Below the pieces are notes generated by a model, which saw nothing but the letters and a program-made list of their open reading frames with translations, was not told the DNA's origin and ran no database searches. DNA of 64,000 nt from Paraburkholderia acidipaludis NBRC 101816 (GTDB lineage: Bacteria > Pseudomonadota > Gammaproteobacteria > Burkholderiales > Burkholderiaceae). Location of the stretch: positions 310,001 to 374,000 of the forward strand of contig NZ_BAXZ01000005.1 of assembly GCF_000684975.1 (NCBI RefSeq). Direction: 5' to 3'. A program made the translations under genes and the position numbers. This document shows positions 34,555 to 42,729 of the stretch, piece by piece; position 1 is the first letter of the stretch; every line of letters starts with the position of its first letter.

Positions 34555-35877
34555 ATGATGGAAGCCGTCCTCCATGAAGGCGGCTTCGGCCGGATCCCCA
34601 TGTTTCGCATTCCCTACCGTGAGGCGGCGCGCCGTGCGTGCTCGTCCGCGCAAACTACGGCCGGCGGTGGCGGTATCGCTCGCCCGAACGCCCCCGCATC
34701 GCTTGCCGCTGCCGACGACGCGCCCGCGGTACGACTCCTCGCCGACACGCTGCGCGAAGCCGCACGACGCAATGCGTCCGATCTCCACGTCGAGCCGCTC
34801 GAGCACGGCTGGCGTATCCGGCTGCGCATCGACGGCGTGCTGCATGAAGCGGCCCGGCCACCCGCCCATTTGCGCGACGCGTTCATCACACGCGTCAAGG
34901 TGCTCGCGCGCATGGACATTGCCGAAAGACGCATTCCGCTCGATGGACGGCTGCGGCTCGCGCCGCCCGGTTCGGCACAGGCCGCCGAGGACTATCGCGT
35001 GAATTCGCTCCCCACGCTCTTCGGCGAGAAGCTCGTGCTGCGCCGGCTCGAAGCCTTGCCCGCGAATCTCTCGCTGGCCGCGCTCGGGCTAGACGAGCTG
35101 CAGCGGCAAGCGGTTGCCGAGGCGATCGGCGCGCCGCACGGCCTCGTGCTCGTCACCGGTCCGACCGGCAGCGGCAAGACGCTCTCGCTCTACTGCTTCC
35201 TGCAGAAGCTCAACAACGATTCGTGCAATCTGTGCTCGGTCGAAGACCCCGCCGAAATCCAGCTCGCGGGCATCAACCAGGTCAACGTGCGCGAAAAAGC
35301 GGGACTCACCTTCGCGGTCGCGTTGCGCGCGCTGCTGCGCCAGGATCCGGACGTCATCATGATCGGCGAGATCCGCGACGAGGAAACCGCCAGCGTTGCC
35401 GTGAAGGCGGCGCAGACGGGCCACCTCGTGCTTTCCACCCTGCATACCAACGACGCGCCCGCCGCCGCGGCGCGGCTGATCGATATCGGCGTCGAGCCTT
35501 ATAACCTCGCCGGTGCCGTGAGGCTCGTCACGGCGCAGCGGCTCGTGCGCAAGCTCTGTGCTCAGTGCCGCACGAGCGCCCGCGAATCGGCCGCCACGCT
35601 GCGCGCCGCCGGGCTGGACGCCAACGAGGAAACCTGGACAGCACGCGGCTGCGAAGCGTGTCACGGCATCGGGTATCGCGGGCGCATCGGGATTCATGAG
35701 GTGATGCCCGTGTCGGAGGGACTGCGAGACCTGATCGCCGCGAAGCAGGGTGCGCGAGCCATCGCTCGACAGGCGCGCGCGGAAGGTGTCGCGACGCTGC
35801 GCGATGCCGCGCTCGCACGCGTGCGCGACGGCACGACGAGCCTCGCCGAAGCGCTCGCCGCGACAGATACGCCATGA
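34555..35877 (+). CDS. pilB: Type IV pilus/type II secretion assembly ATPase, short form
   Basis: 440 residues. GspE/PilB-family hexameric ATPase: Walker A GPTGSGKTLSL (about 200), Asp box EDPAEIQ, Walker B MIGEIRDEETA, His box VLSTLHTNDAP, and the zinc site CAQC...CEAC. It lacks the large N-terminal T2SSE domain usual in PilB (about 560 residues); only about 55 residues precede the core. ATG 34555 and 34600 are both possible starts. Followed by pilC with a 4-base overlap. Confidence 0.85.
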   Translation: MMEAVLHEGGFGRIPMFRIPYREAARRACSSAQTTAGGGGIARPNAPASLAAADDAPAVRLLADTLREAARRNASDLHVEPLEHGWRIRLRIDGVLHEAARPPAHLRDAFITRVKVLARMDIAERRIPLDGRLRLAPPGSAQAAEDYRVNSLPTLFGEKLVLRRLEALPANLSLAALGLDELQRQAVAEAIGAPHGLVLVTGPTGSGKTLSLYCFLQKLNNDSCNLCSVEDPAEIQLAGINQVNVREKAGLTFAVALRALLRQDPDVIMIGEIRDEETASVAVKAAQTGHLVLSTLHTNDAPAAAARLIDIGVEPYNLAGAVRLVTAQRLVRKLCAQCRTSARESAATLRAAGLDANEETWTARGCEACHGIGYRGRIGIHEVMPVSEGLRDLIAAKQGARAIARQARAEGVATLRDAALARVRDGTTSLAEALAATDTP

Positions 35878-37100
35878 CGCCCGCGCGCGAGGGTCACGCC
35901 CAGCCGCCGGCCGAGTGGTGCTACACGTGGCAAGGCTTCGATGCTTCGGGCAGGCCGCGGCGCGGCGCGCTGATCGCAGTCGATGTGGCCGCCGCCCGGT
36001 ACGCGCTCAAACGCGAACGCATCGCCGTCACGGCACTTGCGCAGCGGCGGGCCGCGCCGCGCCCGCGAGCGAGCCATGCCGACGTCACGCGCTTCACGCG
36101 CCAGTTATCGAGCCTGCAGCGCGCTGGCCTGCCGCTCGCGCCGTCGCTCGAACTGCTCGCGCAATCGCCCGGCCCTGGCGGCATGCCGCGTATCGCCGGG
36201 GCGCTCGCACGCGATATCACCGCCGGCATGCGCTTCTCCGATTCGCTCGCACGCCACCCTGCCCGCTTCGGCGTGCTCTACTGCCAGCTCGTCGCGGTTG
36301 GCGAGGCCTCCGGCACACTCGCCGCCGTCCTCGGGCGCATCGCCGACGACCGTGAGCGCGCCGCCGCGCAGCGTTCGAAGGTACGCGCGGCCCTCACCTA
36401 TCCGGTTGCCGTCCTTTTGCTGGCCGTGGCCATTACGGCAGCGTTGCTGGTCTGGGTCGTGCCCACCTTCAAGCAGATCTTCGACGGTTTCGGCGCTGCG
36501 CTGCCCGCGCCCACGTTGTTCGTCCTGATGCTCTCCGGCGCGGCGGCGCGCTGGAGCGTGCCCGTCGCGGCGTGCATCGCGGCGGGCGTTGCCGCGACGC
36601 ACGCCGTGCTGCGCCGCTCGGCGCAAGCGCGTATCGCTTTTGGCCGCGCCGCCCTCAAGCTGCCGTTCGCCGGCCCGCTGCTCACGGCGCTGTGCGCAGC
36701 GCGCTGGAGCCGCGCGCTCGGCACCCTGCTCGCCGCGGGCACGCCGCTCGCCGACGCGTTCGATTCGCTCGCCCACGCCAGCGGCAACGCCTTCTTCGAT
36801 CACGCGAGCGCGGGCATCAGCGCGCGTTTGAGGCGCGGCGAGCGGCTTGCCTCCGCGATGCGCGCCACGGGCTGCTTTCCCGCCGACGTCGTCCAGCCCG
36901 TGGCCGTTGCAGAGGAGTCCGGCGCACTCGACGCCATGCTGCTCGACGTCGCCTCGCTCGCCGACCGTCAGGTCGACGAAAAGATCGGCCTGCTTTCGAG
37001 TCTGTGCGAGCCGCTCGTAATCGTCGTGCTCGGCGCGCTGGTCGGCGGACTCGTGGTGGCGATGTATCTTCCCATCATTCAACTGGGCAACGTGGTGTAG
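35874..37100 (+). CDS. pilC: Type IV pilus/type II secretion inner-membrane platform protein
   Basis: 408 residues. Two T2SSF domains (about 70-190 and 270-390) with three membrane segments (LTYPVAVLLLAVAITAALLV, the second near 210-230, and VIVVLGALVGGLVVAMYLPI near the end). It connects the PilB motor to the pilus base. ATG 35874 overlaps the pilB stop. Confidence 0.9.
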   Translation: MTPAREGHAQPPAEWCYTWQGFDASGRPRRGALIAVDVAAARYALKRERIAVTALAQRRAAPRPRASHADVTRFTRQLSSLQRAGLPLAPSLELLAQSPGPGGMPRIAGALARDITAGMRFSDSLARHPARFGVLYCQLVAVGEASGTLAAVLGRIADDRERAAAQRSKVRAALTYPVAVLLLAVAITAALLVWVVPTFKQIFDGFGAALPAPTLFVLMLSGAAARWSVPVAACIAAGVAATHAVLRRSAQARIAFGRAALKLPFAGPLLTALCAARWSRALGTLLAAGTPLADAFDSLAHASGNAFFDHASAGISARLRRGERLASAMRATGCFPADVVQPVAVAEESGALDAMLLDVASLADRQVDEKIGLLSSLCEPLVIVVLGALVGGLVVAMYLPIIQLGNVV

Positions 37101-37127
37101 CATCGCTGCCAGATTCCCGTTCCGACC

Positions 37128-38045
37128 ATGCCTCTTCATTTTCTGTCCGCTCCCGACCTCGCGGCCACCGGCCCCGCCAGCACCGTCGATGCCGCGCTCG
37201 TCACACTGCCGCCTGCCGTGCTGATGGGTTTTGCGATCGTGCTCGGGCTCGTCGTAGGCAGCTTCCTGAACGTGGTCGTGCACCGGCTGCCCATCATGGT
37301 GGAACGCGCATGGCGCGCGGACGCCGCCGAATCGTCGGGCCGACTCTTCGCTGACGACGGCCTGCCCGAACGCTACAACCTGTGGCTGCCGCGCAGCGCC
37401 TGCCCGCATTGCGGCCACGTGCTGCGCGCGTGGGAGAACATCCCCGTGCTTAGCTGGCTGGCGCTGCGCGGTCGCTGCTCGCGCTGCCACGCGCGCGTAA
37501 GTGCCCGCTATCCGCTCATCGAACTGGCCGGCGCCATCTGCGCGGCGCTCGCCCTGGCCGTGTTCGGCCCTTCCGGCAAAGCGTTGGCCGCGTTCGCGCT
37601 GTGCGCCGCGCTCATCGCCGCGAGCGCCATCGACCTCGAACATCAGATGCTCTACGACGAAATCACGCAGCCGCTGCTCTGGGCCGGGCTGATCGTGAAT
37701 CTATGGGGCACGTTCGTTACGCTGCACGAGGCCGTGATCGGCGCCGTGGCGGGCTATCTCGCGCTCTGGTGCGTGTACTGGCTGTTCCGGCTCCTGCGCG
37801 GCATCGAAGGAATGGGCTACGGCGACTTCAAGCTACTCGCGGCGCTCGGCGCCTGGCTAGGCTGGAGCGCTTTGCCGCAGATCGTCGTGATCGCCGCCGT
37901 CGCTGGAGCCGCCGTCGGCCTCGCCGCCACCTGGAGCGGACGCATGCGCTTCGAGGAGCCCCTGCCGTTCGGCCCGTATCTCGCCGCGGGCGCGCTCGTC
38001 ACGCTATTTGTGGGTACACCGTTCTACTTCATGTGGGGGAGCTGA
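37128..38045 (+). CDS. pilD: Prepilin peptidase/N-methyltransferase
   Basis: 305 residues, polytopic, family A24. It has the cytoplasmic zinc loop CPHC...CSRC (about 89-122), the first catalytic Asp in SAIDLEHQMLYDE and the second in GYGDFKLLAALGAW. It cleaves and methylates prepilins for the PilBC machine upstream. It lies 27 bp after pilC and is followed closely by coaE. Confidence 0.94.
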   Translation: MPLHFLSAPDLAATGPASTVDAALVTLPPAVLMGFAIVLGLVVGSFLNVVVHRLPIMVERAWRADAAESSGRLFADDGLPERYNLWLPRSACPHCGHVLRAWENIPVLSWLALRGRCSRCHARVSARYPLIELAGAICAALALAVFGPSGKALAAFALCAALIAASAIDLEHQMLYDEITQPLLWAGLIVNLWGTFVTLHEAVIGAVAGYLALWCVYWLFRLLRGIEGMGYGDFKLLAALGAWLGWSALPQIVVIAAVAGAAVGLAATWSGRMRFEEPLPFGPYLAAGALVTLFVGTPFYFMWGS

Positions 38046-38048
38046 TCG

Positions 38049-38666
38049 ATGTTTTCGGTCGGACTGACAGGCGGCATAGGCAGCGGCAAGTCCACGGTCG
38101 CCGACCTGTTCGCGGCGCGCGGCGTGCCGATCGTCGATACCGACGTGATCGCTCACCAGGTCACGGCGCCGCAAGGCGCCGCCATGGAAGCGATCCGCAA
38201 GCAATTCGGCCCTGAATTCGTCGCGCCCGACGGGTCGATGGACCGTGCCCGCATGCGCGCGCTCGTCTTCGGCGATGAGGCAGCCCGCAAGCGTCTCGAG
38301 GCGATCACGCATCCGCTCATCCGCTCGGAAACCGAACGCGAGTCGCTTGCCGCGAGCGGTCCGTACGTCATCGTCGTCGTGCCGCTGCTCGTCGAGTCCG
38401 GCACGTGGAAAGCGCGGGTCGACCGCGTGCTCGACGTCGACTGCAGCGTCGAGACGCAAATCGAACGCGTGATGCGCCGCAACGGCTTCACGCGCGAACA
38501 GGTGCTGGCCATCATTGCGCGCCAGGCCACGCGCGATGCGCGCCTTGCGGCTGCCGACGACGTCGTCGTCAACAACGGCGCCACGCTCGAATCGCTGGGC
38601 CGGGACGTGGACGCGCTGCACGCGCGCTACCTCGCACTCGCACAATCCGCCAGCACGCAAAGCTGA
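38049..38666 (+). CDS. coaE: Dephospho-CoA kinase
   Basis: 205 residues. Last step of CoA synthesis. P-loop GGIGSGKST (8-16), CoA-site DTDVIAHQVTAP (about 31), LID segment RVMRRNGFTREQ. It begins 3 bp after pilD, as in other proteobacteria. Confidence 0.96.
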   Translation: MFSVGLTGGIGSGKSTVADLFAARGVPIVDTDVIAHQVTAPQGAAMEAIRKQFGPEFVAPDGSMDRARMRALVFGDEAARKRLEAITHPLIRSETERESLAASGPYVIVVVPLLVESGTWKARVDRVLDVDCSVETQIERVMRRNGFTREQVLAIIARQATRDARLAAADDVVVNNGATLESLGRDVDALHARYLALAQSASTQS

Positions 38667-38836
38667 ACGCCACGGCGCGTTGATTCAGGACAGAGCATGG
38701 AAGTGCCGCCGGCCGCTCCCCGGCGAGCCGTCGGCGTCACCGGTGAACCGGCCGCCTTGCCCGCGATTGCGACCGTAGTCCCACCGCATTAGAATGTCCT
38801 GCAATCCTTCACCGACCACGCCCGAGGCGAGCGCGC

Positions 38837-39592
38837 TTGATTCTTTACGAGTATCCCTTCAACGAGCGAATCCGTACGCTGCTGCGCCTCGAAGACTTGT
38901 TCGAGCGCTTCACGTTTTTCCTGACCCAGGAGGATCCGAGGGAACATCACGTCGCGCTCACGACGCTGTTCGAAATCGCGGAAGTCGCGGGCCGCGCCGA
39001 CCTCAAGTCGGACCTCATGAAGGAGCTCGAAAGGCAGCGCCAAACGCTCGCACCGTTCCGCGGCAATCCTGGCATCGAGCAGAACGCGCTCGAAACCGTG
39101 CTCGGCGAGATCGAGCAAACGCTTGCGGGCCTCACGCAGATGCAGGGCAAGACCGGCCAGCATCTGGCCGACAACGAATGGCTCGCCAGCATCCGCAGCC
39201 GCGCGATCATTCCGGGCGGCACCTGCAAGTTCGACCTGCCCTCGTACTACGCGTGGCAACAATTGCATCCCGACCAGCGCCGCCAGGACATCGCCAAATG
39301 GGTCATGCCGCTCCTGTCCCTGCGCGACGCCGCCGCGATCGTGCTGCGCCTCGCGCGCGAATCGGGTCAGGCGTCGAAGGTGATGGCGATGCAGGGCAGT
39401 TACCAGCAAATGCTCTCGGGCCGCGCCTATCAGCTGATGCAGGTGCGCGTGGCACCGGATTTGCGCGTGATTCCGGAAGCCAGCGCCAACAAATATATGC
39501 TGTGGGTGCGCTTCACGGTACAGGATGGCGATTTGCGGCCGCGCGCCGTGGACGTCGACGTGCCGTTCCAGTTGACGCTGTGCAGCCTTTGA
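38837..39592 (+). CDS. zapD: Cell division protein ZapD
   Basis: 251 residues. It crosslinks FtsZ filaments. The start MILYEYPFNERIRTLLRLED, read from TTG 38837, is the family start. An all-helical N-terminal half is followed by a beta-rich C-terminal domain (GTCKFDLPSYYAW, then VRFTVQDGDLRPRAVDVDVP). The coaE-zapD-yacG order is conserved. Confidence 0.93.
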   Translation: MILYEYPFNERIRTLLRLEDLFERFTFFLTQEDPREHHVALTTLFEIAEVAGRADLKSDLMKELERQRQTLAPFRGNPGIEQNALETVLGEIEQTLAGLTQMQGKTGQHLADNEWLASIRSRAIIPGGTCKFDLPSYYAWQQLHPDQRRQDIAKWVMPLLSLRDAAAIVLRLARESGQASKVMAMQGSYQQMLSGRAYQLMQVRVAPDLRVIPEASANKYMLWVRFTVQDGDLRPRAVDVDVPFQLTLCSL

Positions 39593-39678
39593 CGGCTCGA
39601 AGCGCAGATTTTTGCCAGCAGCGTTTTGCCAACCGTACCGGCGCCTCGCAGAGCGCGCCCGACTGACCGTTCAACCGC

Positions 39679-39876
39679 ATGACCACTGTCGTCAAATGTC
39701 CGACCTGCGGCAAGGATGTCCGCTGGGTACCGGAAAACCGCTTCCGCCCGTTCTGCTCGGAACGCTGCAAGCAGATGGATCTGGGCGCCTGGGCCGCCGA
39801 AAAGTACCGCATCGGCGGCAACGACGAAGACACGCCCCCCGATGACGAGGCGCCGCCTACGGACACGCGTCAATAG
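39679..39876 (+). CDS. yacG: DNA gyrase inhibitor YacG
   Basis: 65 residues. Zinc finger CPTCGK...FCSERCK (residues 9-32) with a conserved LGAWAAEKYRI helix and an acidic tail. Family members bind GyrB and inhibit supercoiling. Confidence 0.95.
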   Translation: MTTVVKCPTCGKDVRWVPENRFRPFCSERCKQMDLGAWAAEKYRIGGNDEDTPPDDEAPPTDTRQ

Positions 39877-39906
39877 CCGGTAGCCTAGGCCCGGCCTCAC
39901 CAATGA

Positions 39907-39939
39907 AAAGGCCGCTGCGCGAATCGCGCAGCGGCCTTT
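39907..39939. terminator. Bidirectional terminator between yacG and mutT
   Basis: Perfect 14-bp arms (39907-39920 and 39926-39939), A/T at the ends, between convergent genes. Confidence 0.9.
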
Positions 39940-40005
39940 CTCGTCCCGGCCTCCGCTCAGGCGCACCAAGAGCGGCGAGCGGAGAAGCCGCTTCGTTTCA
40001 CCGTA

Positions 40006-40428
40006 TCACTCGGCGGCCAGCCATTCGAGCACCGGAATCGTCGCCGGCAACAGCGGCTCGACGCTCGCCGGCAGCGACTGCCAGACGAACGCCTGACCCT
40101 CGCGCCCATGGGGCTCGCCGCTCCACTCGGTCACCTTGCAGAAGTAAAGCCGCACGTAGGCGTGCGGATAGTCGTGTTCGAGCGTATGCCAGAGATGGCA
40201 CGCCTTCACGTCGATGCCCAGTTCCTCGTGCAGTTCGCGCGCGAGCGCCGCCTCGACCGACTCGCCTGACTCCAGCTTGCCGCCCGGAAACTCCCAATAA
40301 CCTGCATAGGGCTTGCCTTCGGGGCGTTGCGCGAGCAGGTAGCGGCCGTCGGGCTGTACCAGCACGCCCACCGCTACCTCGGTCACCGGGCGCGACGGCG
40401 TAGCCATGTCCTCCGCGTGCATGCTCAT
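40006..40428 (-). CDS. mutT: MutT-type 8-oxo-dGTP pyrophosphatase
   Basis: 140 residues. It cleans the nucleotide pool of oxidised dGTP. Nudix box GGKLESGESVEAALARELHE followed by ELGID (about residues 46-70). ATG 40428 overlaps the stop of the upstream ATPase gene (ATGA); a second ATG lies at 40422. Third gene of argJ - ATPase - mutT in location, although argJ is downstream of SecA and upstream of the ATPase only in map order. Confidence 0.88.
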   Translation of the reverse strand: MSMHAEDMATPSRPVTEVAVGVLVQPDGRYLLAQRPEGKPYAGYWEFPGGKLESGESVEAALARELHEELGIDVKACHLWHTLEHDYPHAYVRLYFCKVTEWSGEPHGREGQAFVWQSLPASVEPLLPATIPVLEWLAAE

Positions 40429-41297
40429 GCTTCCTGCGCCTTCTTGCCCGACCAATCGCGCGCGAACTGCCACGCCACGCGGCCCGAGCGCGAGCCGCGC
40501 TCCAGCGCCCAGACGAGCGCGTCGCCGCGCGCCGATTCCACTTCGACATCGGCACAGCCGAAATGCCGCAGCCAGTGGCCAACGATCGTCAGGTAGTCGT
40601 CCTGCTTGAACGGATAAAAGCTCACCCAAAGTCCGAAACGCTCCGACAGCGAGATCTTTTCTTCGACCACCTCGCCCGGATGGATCTCACCGTCCGGCAT
40701 GTGCTTGTACGTCTCGTTGTCGCTCATGTACTCCGGCAGCAGATGGCGGCGGTTCGACGTCGCGTAGATCAGCACGTTGTCGCCCTGCGCGGCCACCGAA
40801 CCGTCCAGCGCGACCTTGAGCGCCTTGTAGCCCGACTCGCCCTCTTCGAACGAGAGGTCGTCGCAGAAAACGATGAAGCGCTCGGGGCGAGTCGCGATCA
40901 GGTCGACGATATCGCCCAGGTCGTGCAGGTCGTCCTTGTCCACCTCGATGAGACGCAGGCCGTCATTCGCGAAAGCGTTCAGGCACGCCTTGATCAGCGA
41001 CGACTTGCCGGTGCCGCGCGCGCCCGTGAGCAGTACGTTGTTCGCCGGCTTTTTCAGCACGAACTGGCGCGTATTGCGTTCGATGAGGTCCTTCTGGCGG
41101 TCGATGTTCTGCAGGTCGCCGAGCGAGATCGACGAGACCTGCGGCACCGGCTGCAGATAGCCGCGGCCCTGGCGCTTGCGCCAGCGAAACGCCATCGCGG
41201 CATTCCAGTCGACGTCGGGCGCGGCCGGCGGCAGCACCGCTTCGAGGCGGCCGAGCAGCGCCTCGGCGCGGGTCAGAAACTGTTCGAGCTTGTCCAT
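40425..41297 (-). CDS. DUF815-type AAA ATPase
   Basis: 290 residues. Walker A LTGARGTGKSSLIKA (about 90-104), Walker B FIVFCDDLSFEEGE (about 144), and conserved YATSNRRHLLPEYM. The DUF815 family has unknown function and is commonly placed next to mutT and argJ in betaproteobacteria. It starts 27 bp after argJ and overlaps mutT by 4 bases. Confidence 0.88.
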   Translation of the reverse strand: MDKLEQFLTRAEALLGRLEAVLPPAAPDVDWNAAMAFRWRKRQGRGYLQPVPQVSSISLGDLQNIDRQKDLIERNTRQFVLKKPANNVLLTGARGTGKSSLIKACLNAFANDGLRLIEVDKDDLHDLGDIVDLIATRPERFIVFCDDLSFEEGESGYKALKVALDGSVAAQGDNVLIYATSNRRHLLPEYMSDNETYKHMPDGEIHPGEVVEEKISLSERFGLWVSFYPFKQDDYLTIVGHWLRHFGCADVEVESARGDALVWALERGSRSGRVAWQFARDWSGKKAQEA

Positions 41298-41324
41298 GGG
41301 CTTGAAAGCGAAATCGGGAACGAA

Positions 41325-42566
41325 TCAGGAGCGGTAATCCGCGTTGATGCTCACGTAGTCGTGCGAAAGGTCGCAGGTCCAGACCGTGGCCTCGGCGTTG
41401 CCGCGGCCCAGCAGCACACGGATCGTGATCTCGCTGTTCTTCATGACGCGCTGACCGTCTTCCTCGCGGTAGTCGGGATTGCGGCCGCCCGCCTTCGCAA
41501 CGAGCACGTCGTCGAGGTACAGGTCGATCTTGCCCACGTCGAGGTCGGTCACGCCCGCATAGCCGATCGCGGCCAGGATGCGGCCCAGGTTGGGATCGGA
41601 AGCGTAGAAGGCCGTCTTGACGAGCGGCGAGTGACCGATCGCGTAGGCGATCTGACGGCACTCGGCCACCTCCTTGCCGCCTTCCACCTGCACGGTCATG
41701 AACTTCGTCGCCCCTTCGCCGTCACGCACGATCAGTTGCGAGAGCGTCTGCGCGACCTCCGTCACGGCATCGCGCAGCGCCGCGTAGGCGGGCGAGCCGG
41801 TGGACGTGATGGCCGGCAGGCTCGACTTGCCCGAGGCGATCAGGATGAACGAGTCGTTGGTCGAGGTGTCGCCGTCGATCGTGACGCAGTTGAACGAGCG
41901 GTCGGCCACATGCTTCACGAGCTCGTCGAGCACCGGTTGCGCCACGCTGGCGTCGAACGCGAGGAAACCGAGCATCGTCGCCATGTTCGGCTTGATCATG
42001 CCCGCGCCCTTGCTGATGCCCGTGAGCGTGACCGTATGGCCGTCGATCGTGACCTGGCGCGAGGCGGCCTTGGGCAGCGTGTCGGTGGTCATGATCGCCT
42101 GCGCGGCGTCGTACCAGTTCGCGGCCTTGCGGTTCGCCAGGGCGGCGGGCAGGCCCGCGATCAGCCGGTCTACCGGCAGCGGCTCGAGAATCACGCCCGT
42201 CGAGAACGGCAGTACCTGTGACGGTTCGATGCCCGCGAGGTCGGCCAGCGCGTCGCAGGTTGCGCGCGCGCTGGCGAGACCCGGCTCGCCCGTGCCCGCG
42301 TTCGCATTGCCCGTGTTGATCACGAGCGCGCGAATGCCCTTGCCGCCCGAGCGGACCTTTGCAAGATGCTCGCGGCACACCGTCACCGGGGCCGCGCAGA
42401 AGCGGTTCAGCGTGAACACGCCCGCAACGCTCGCGCCTTCGTCGACGGAAATCACGAGCACGTCCTTGCGGTTGGGCTTGCGGATGTTGGCCTCGGCCCA
42501 GCCCAGCGTCACGCCGGCGACCGGATGGAGTTGTGTGGGATCGATCGAAGGGAAATTGACAGCCAT
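41325..42566 (-). CDS. argJ: Bifunctional ornithine acetyltransferase/N-acetylglutamate synthase
   Basis: 413 residues. It recycles acetyl groups in arginine synthesis. The self-cleavage site lies in GAGMIKPNMATMLGF, between Ala and Thr, giving alpha and beta chains. ATG 42566 (MAVNFPSIDP) is the family start; 19 upstream in-frame codons are excluded. It heads an argJ - ATPase - mutT unit. Confidence 0.95.
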   Translation of the reverse strand: MAVNFPSIDPTQLHPVAGVTLGWAEANIRKPNRKDVLVISVDEGASVAGVFTLNRFCAAPVTVCREHLAKVRSGGKGIRALVINTGNANAGTGEPGLASARATCDALADLAGIEPSQVLPFSTGVILEPLPVDRLIAGLPAALANRKAANWYDAAQAIMTTDTLPKAASRQVTIDGHTVTLTGISKGAGMIKPNMATMLGFLAFDASVAQPVLDELVKHVADRSFNCVTIDGDTSTNDSFILIASGKSSLPAITSTGSPAYAALRDAVTEVAQTLSQLIVRDGEGATKFMTVQVEGGKEVAECRQIAYAIGHSPLVKTAFYASDPNLGRILAAIGYAGVTDLDVGKIDLYLDDVLVAKAGGRNPDYREEDGQRVMKNSEITIRVLLGRGNAEATVWTCDLSHDYVSINADYRS

Positions 42567-42588
42567 GGTGGCGACCTGTCGAAAAGGC

Positions 42589-42662
42589 AATGCCGGCCGA
42601 GGCACGTCGAGCCTGGCCGGCATTGGGAATCAAAAGGCAAGGCCCGGAACGCTTTCCGGGCC
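42589..42662 (-). terminator. Two stems after secA
   Basis: GGCCCGGAA (42641-42649) with TTCCGGGCC (42654-42662), then AATGCCGGCC (42589-42598) with GGCCGGCATT (42615-42624). The first has a T-rich 3' flank on the minus strand and probably ends secA transcripts. Confidence 0.7.
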
Positions 42663-42729
42663 ACCGGGAATCAACGGCAGGGCCGCATGAGCCACGCGGC
42701 GAGCGGAAAAGCCCGCGCGCCGCCCGGCA

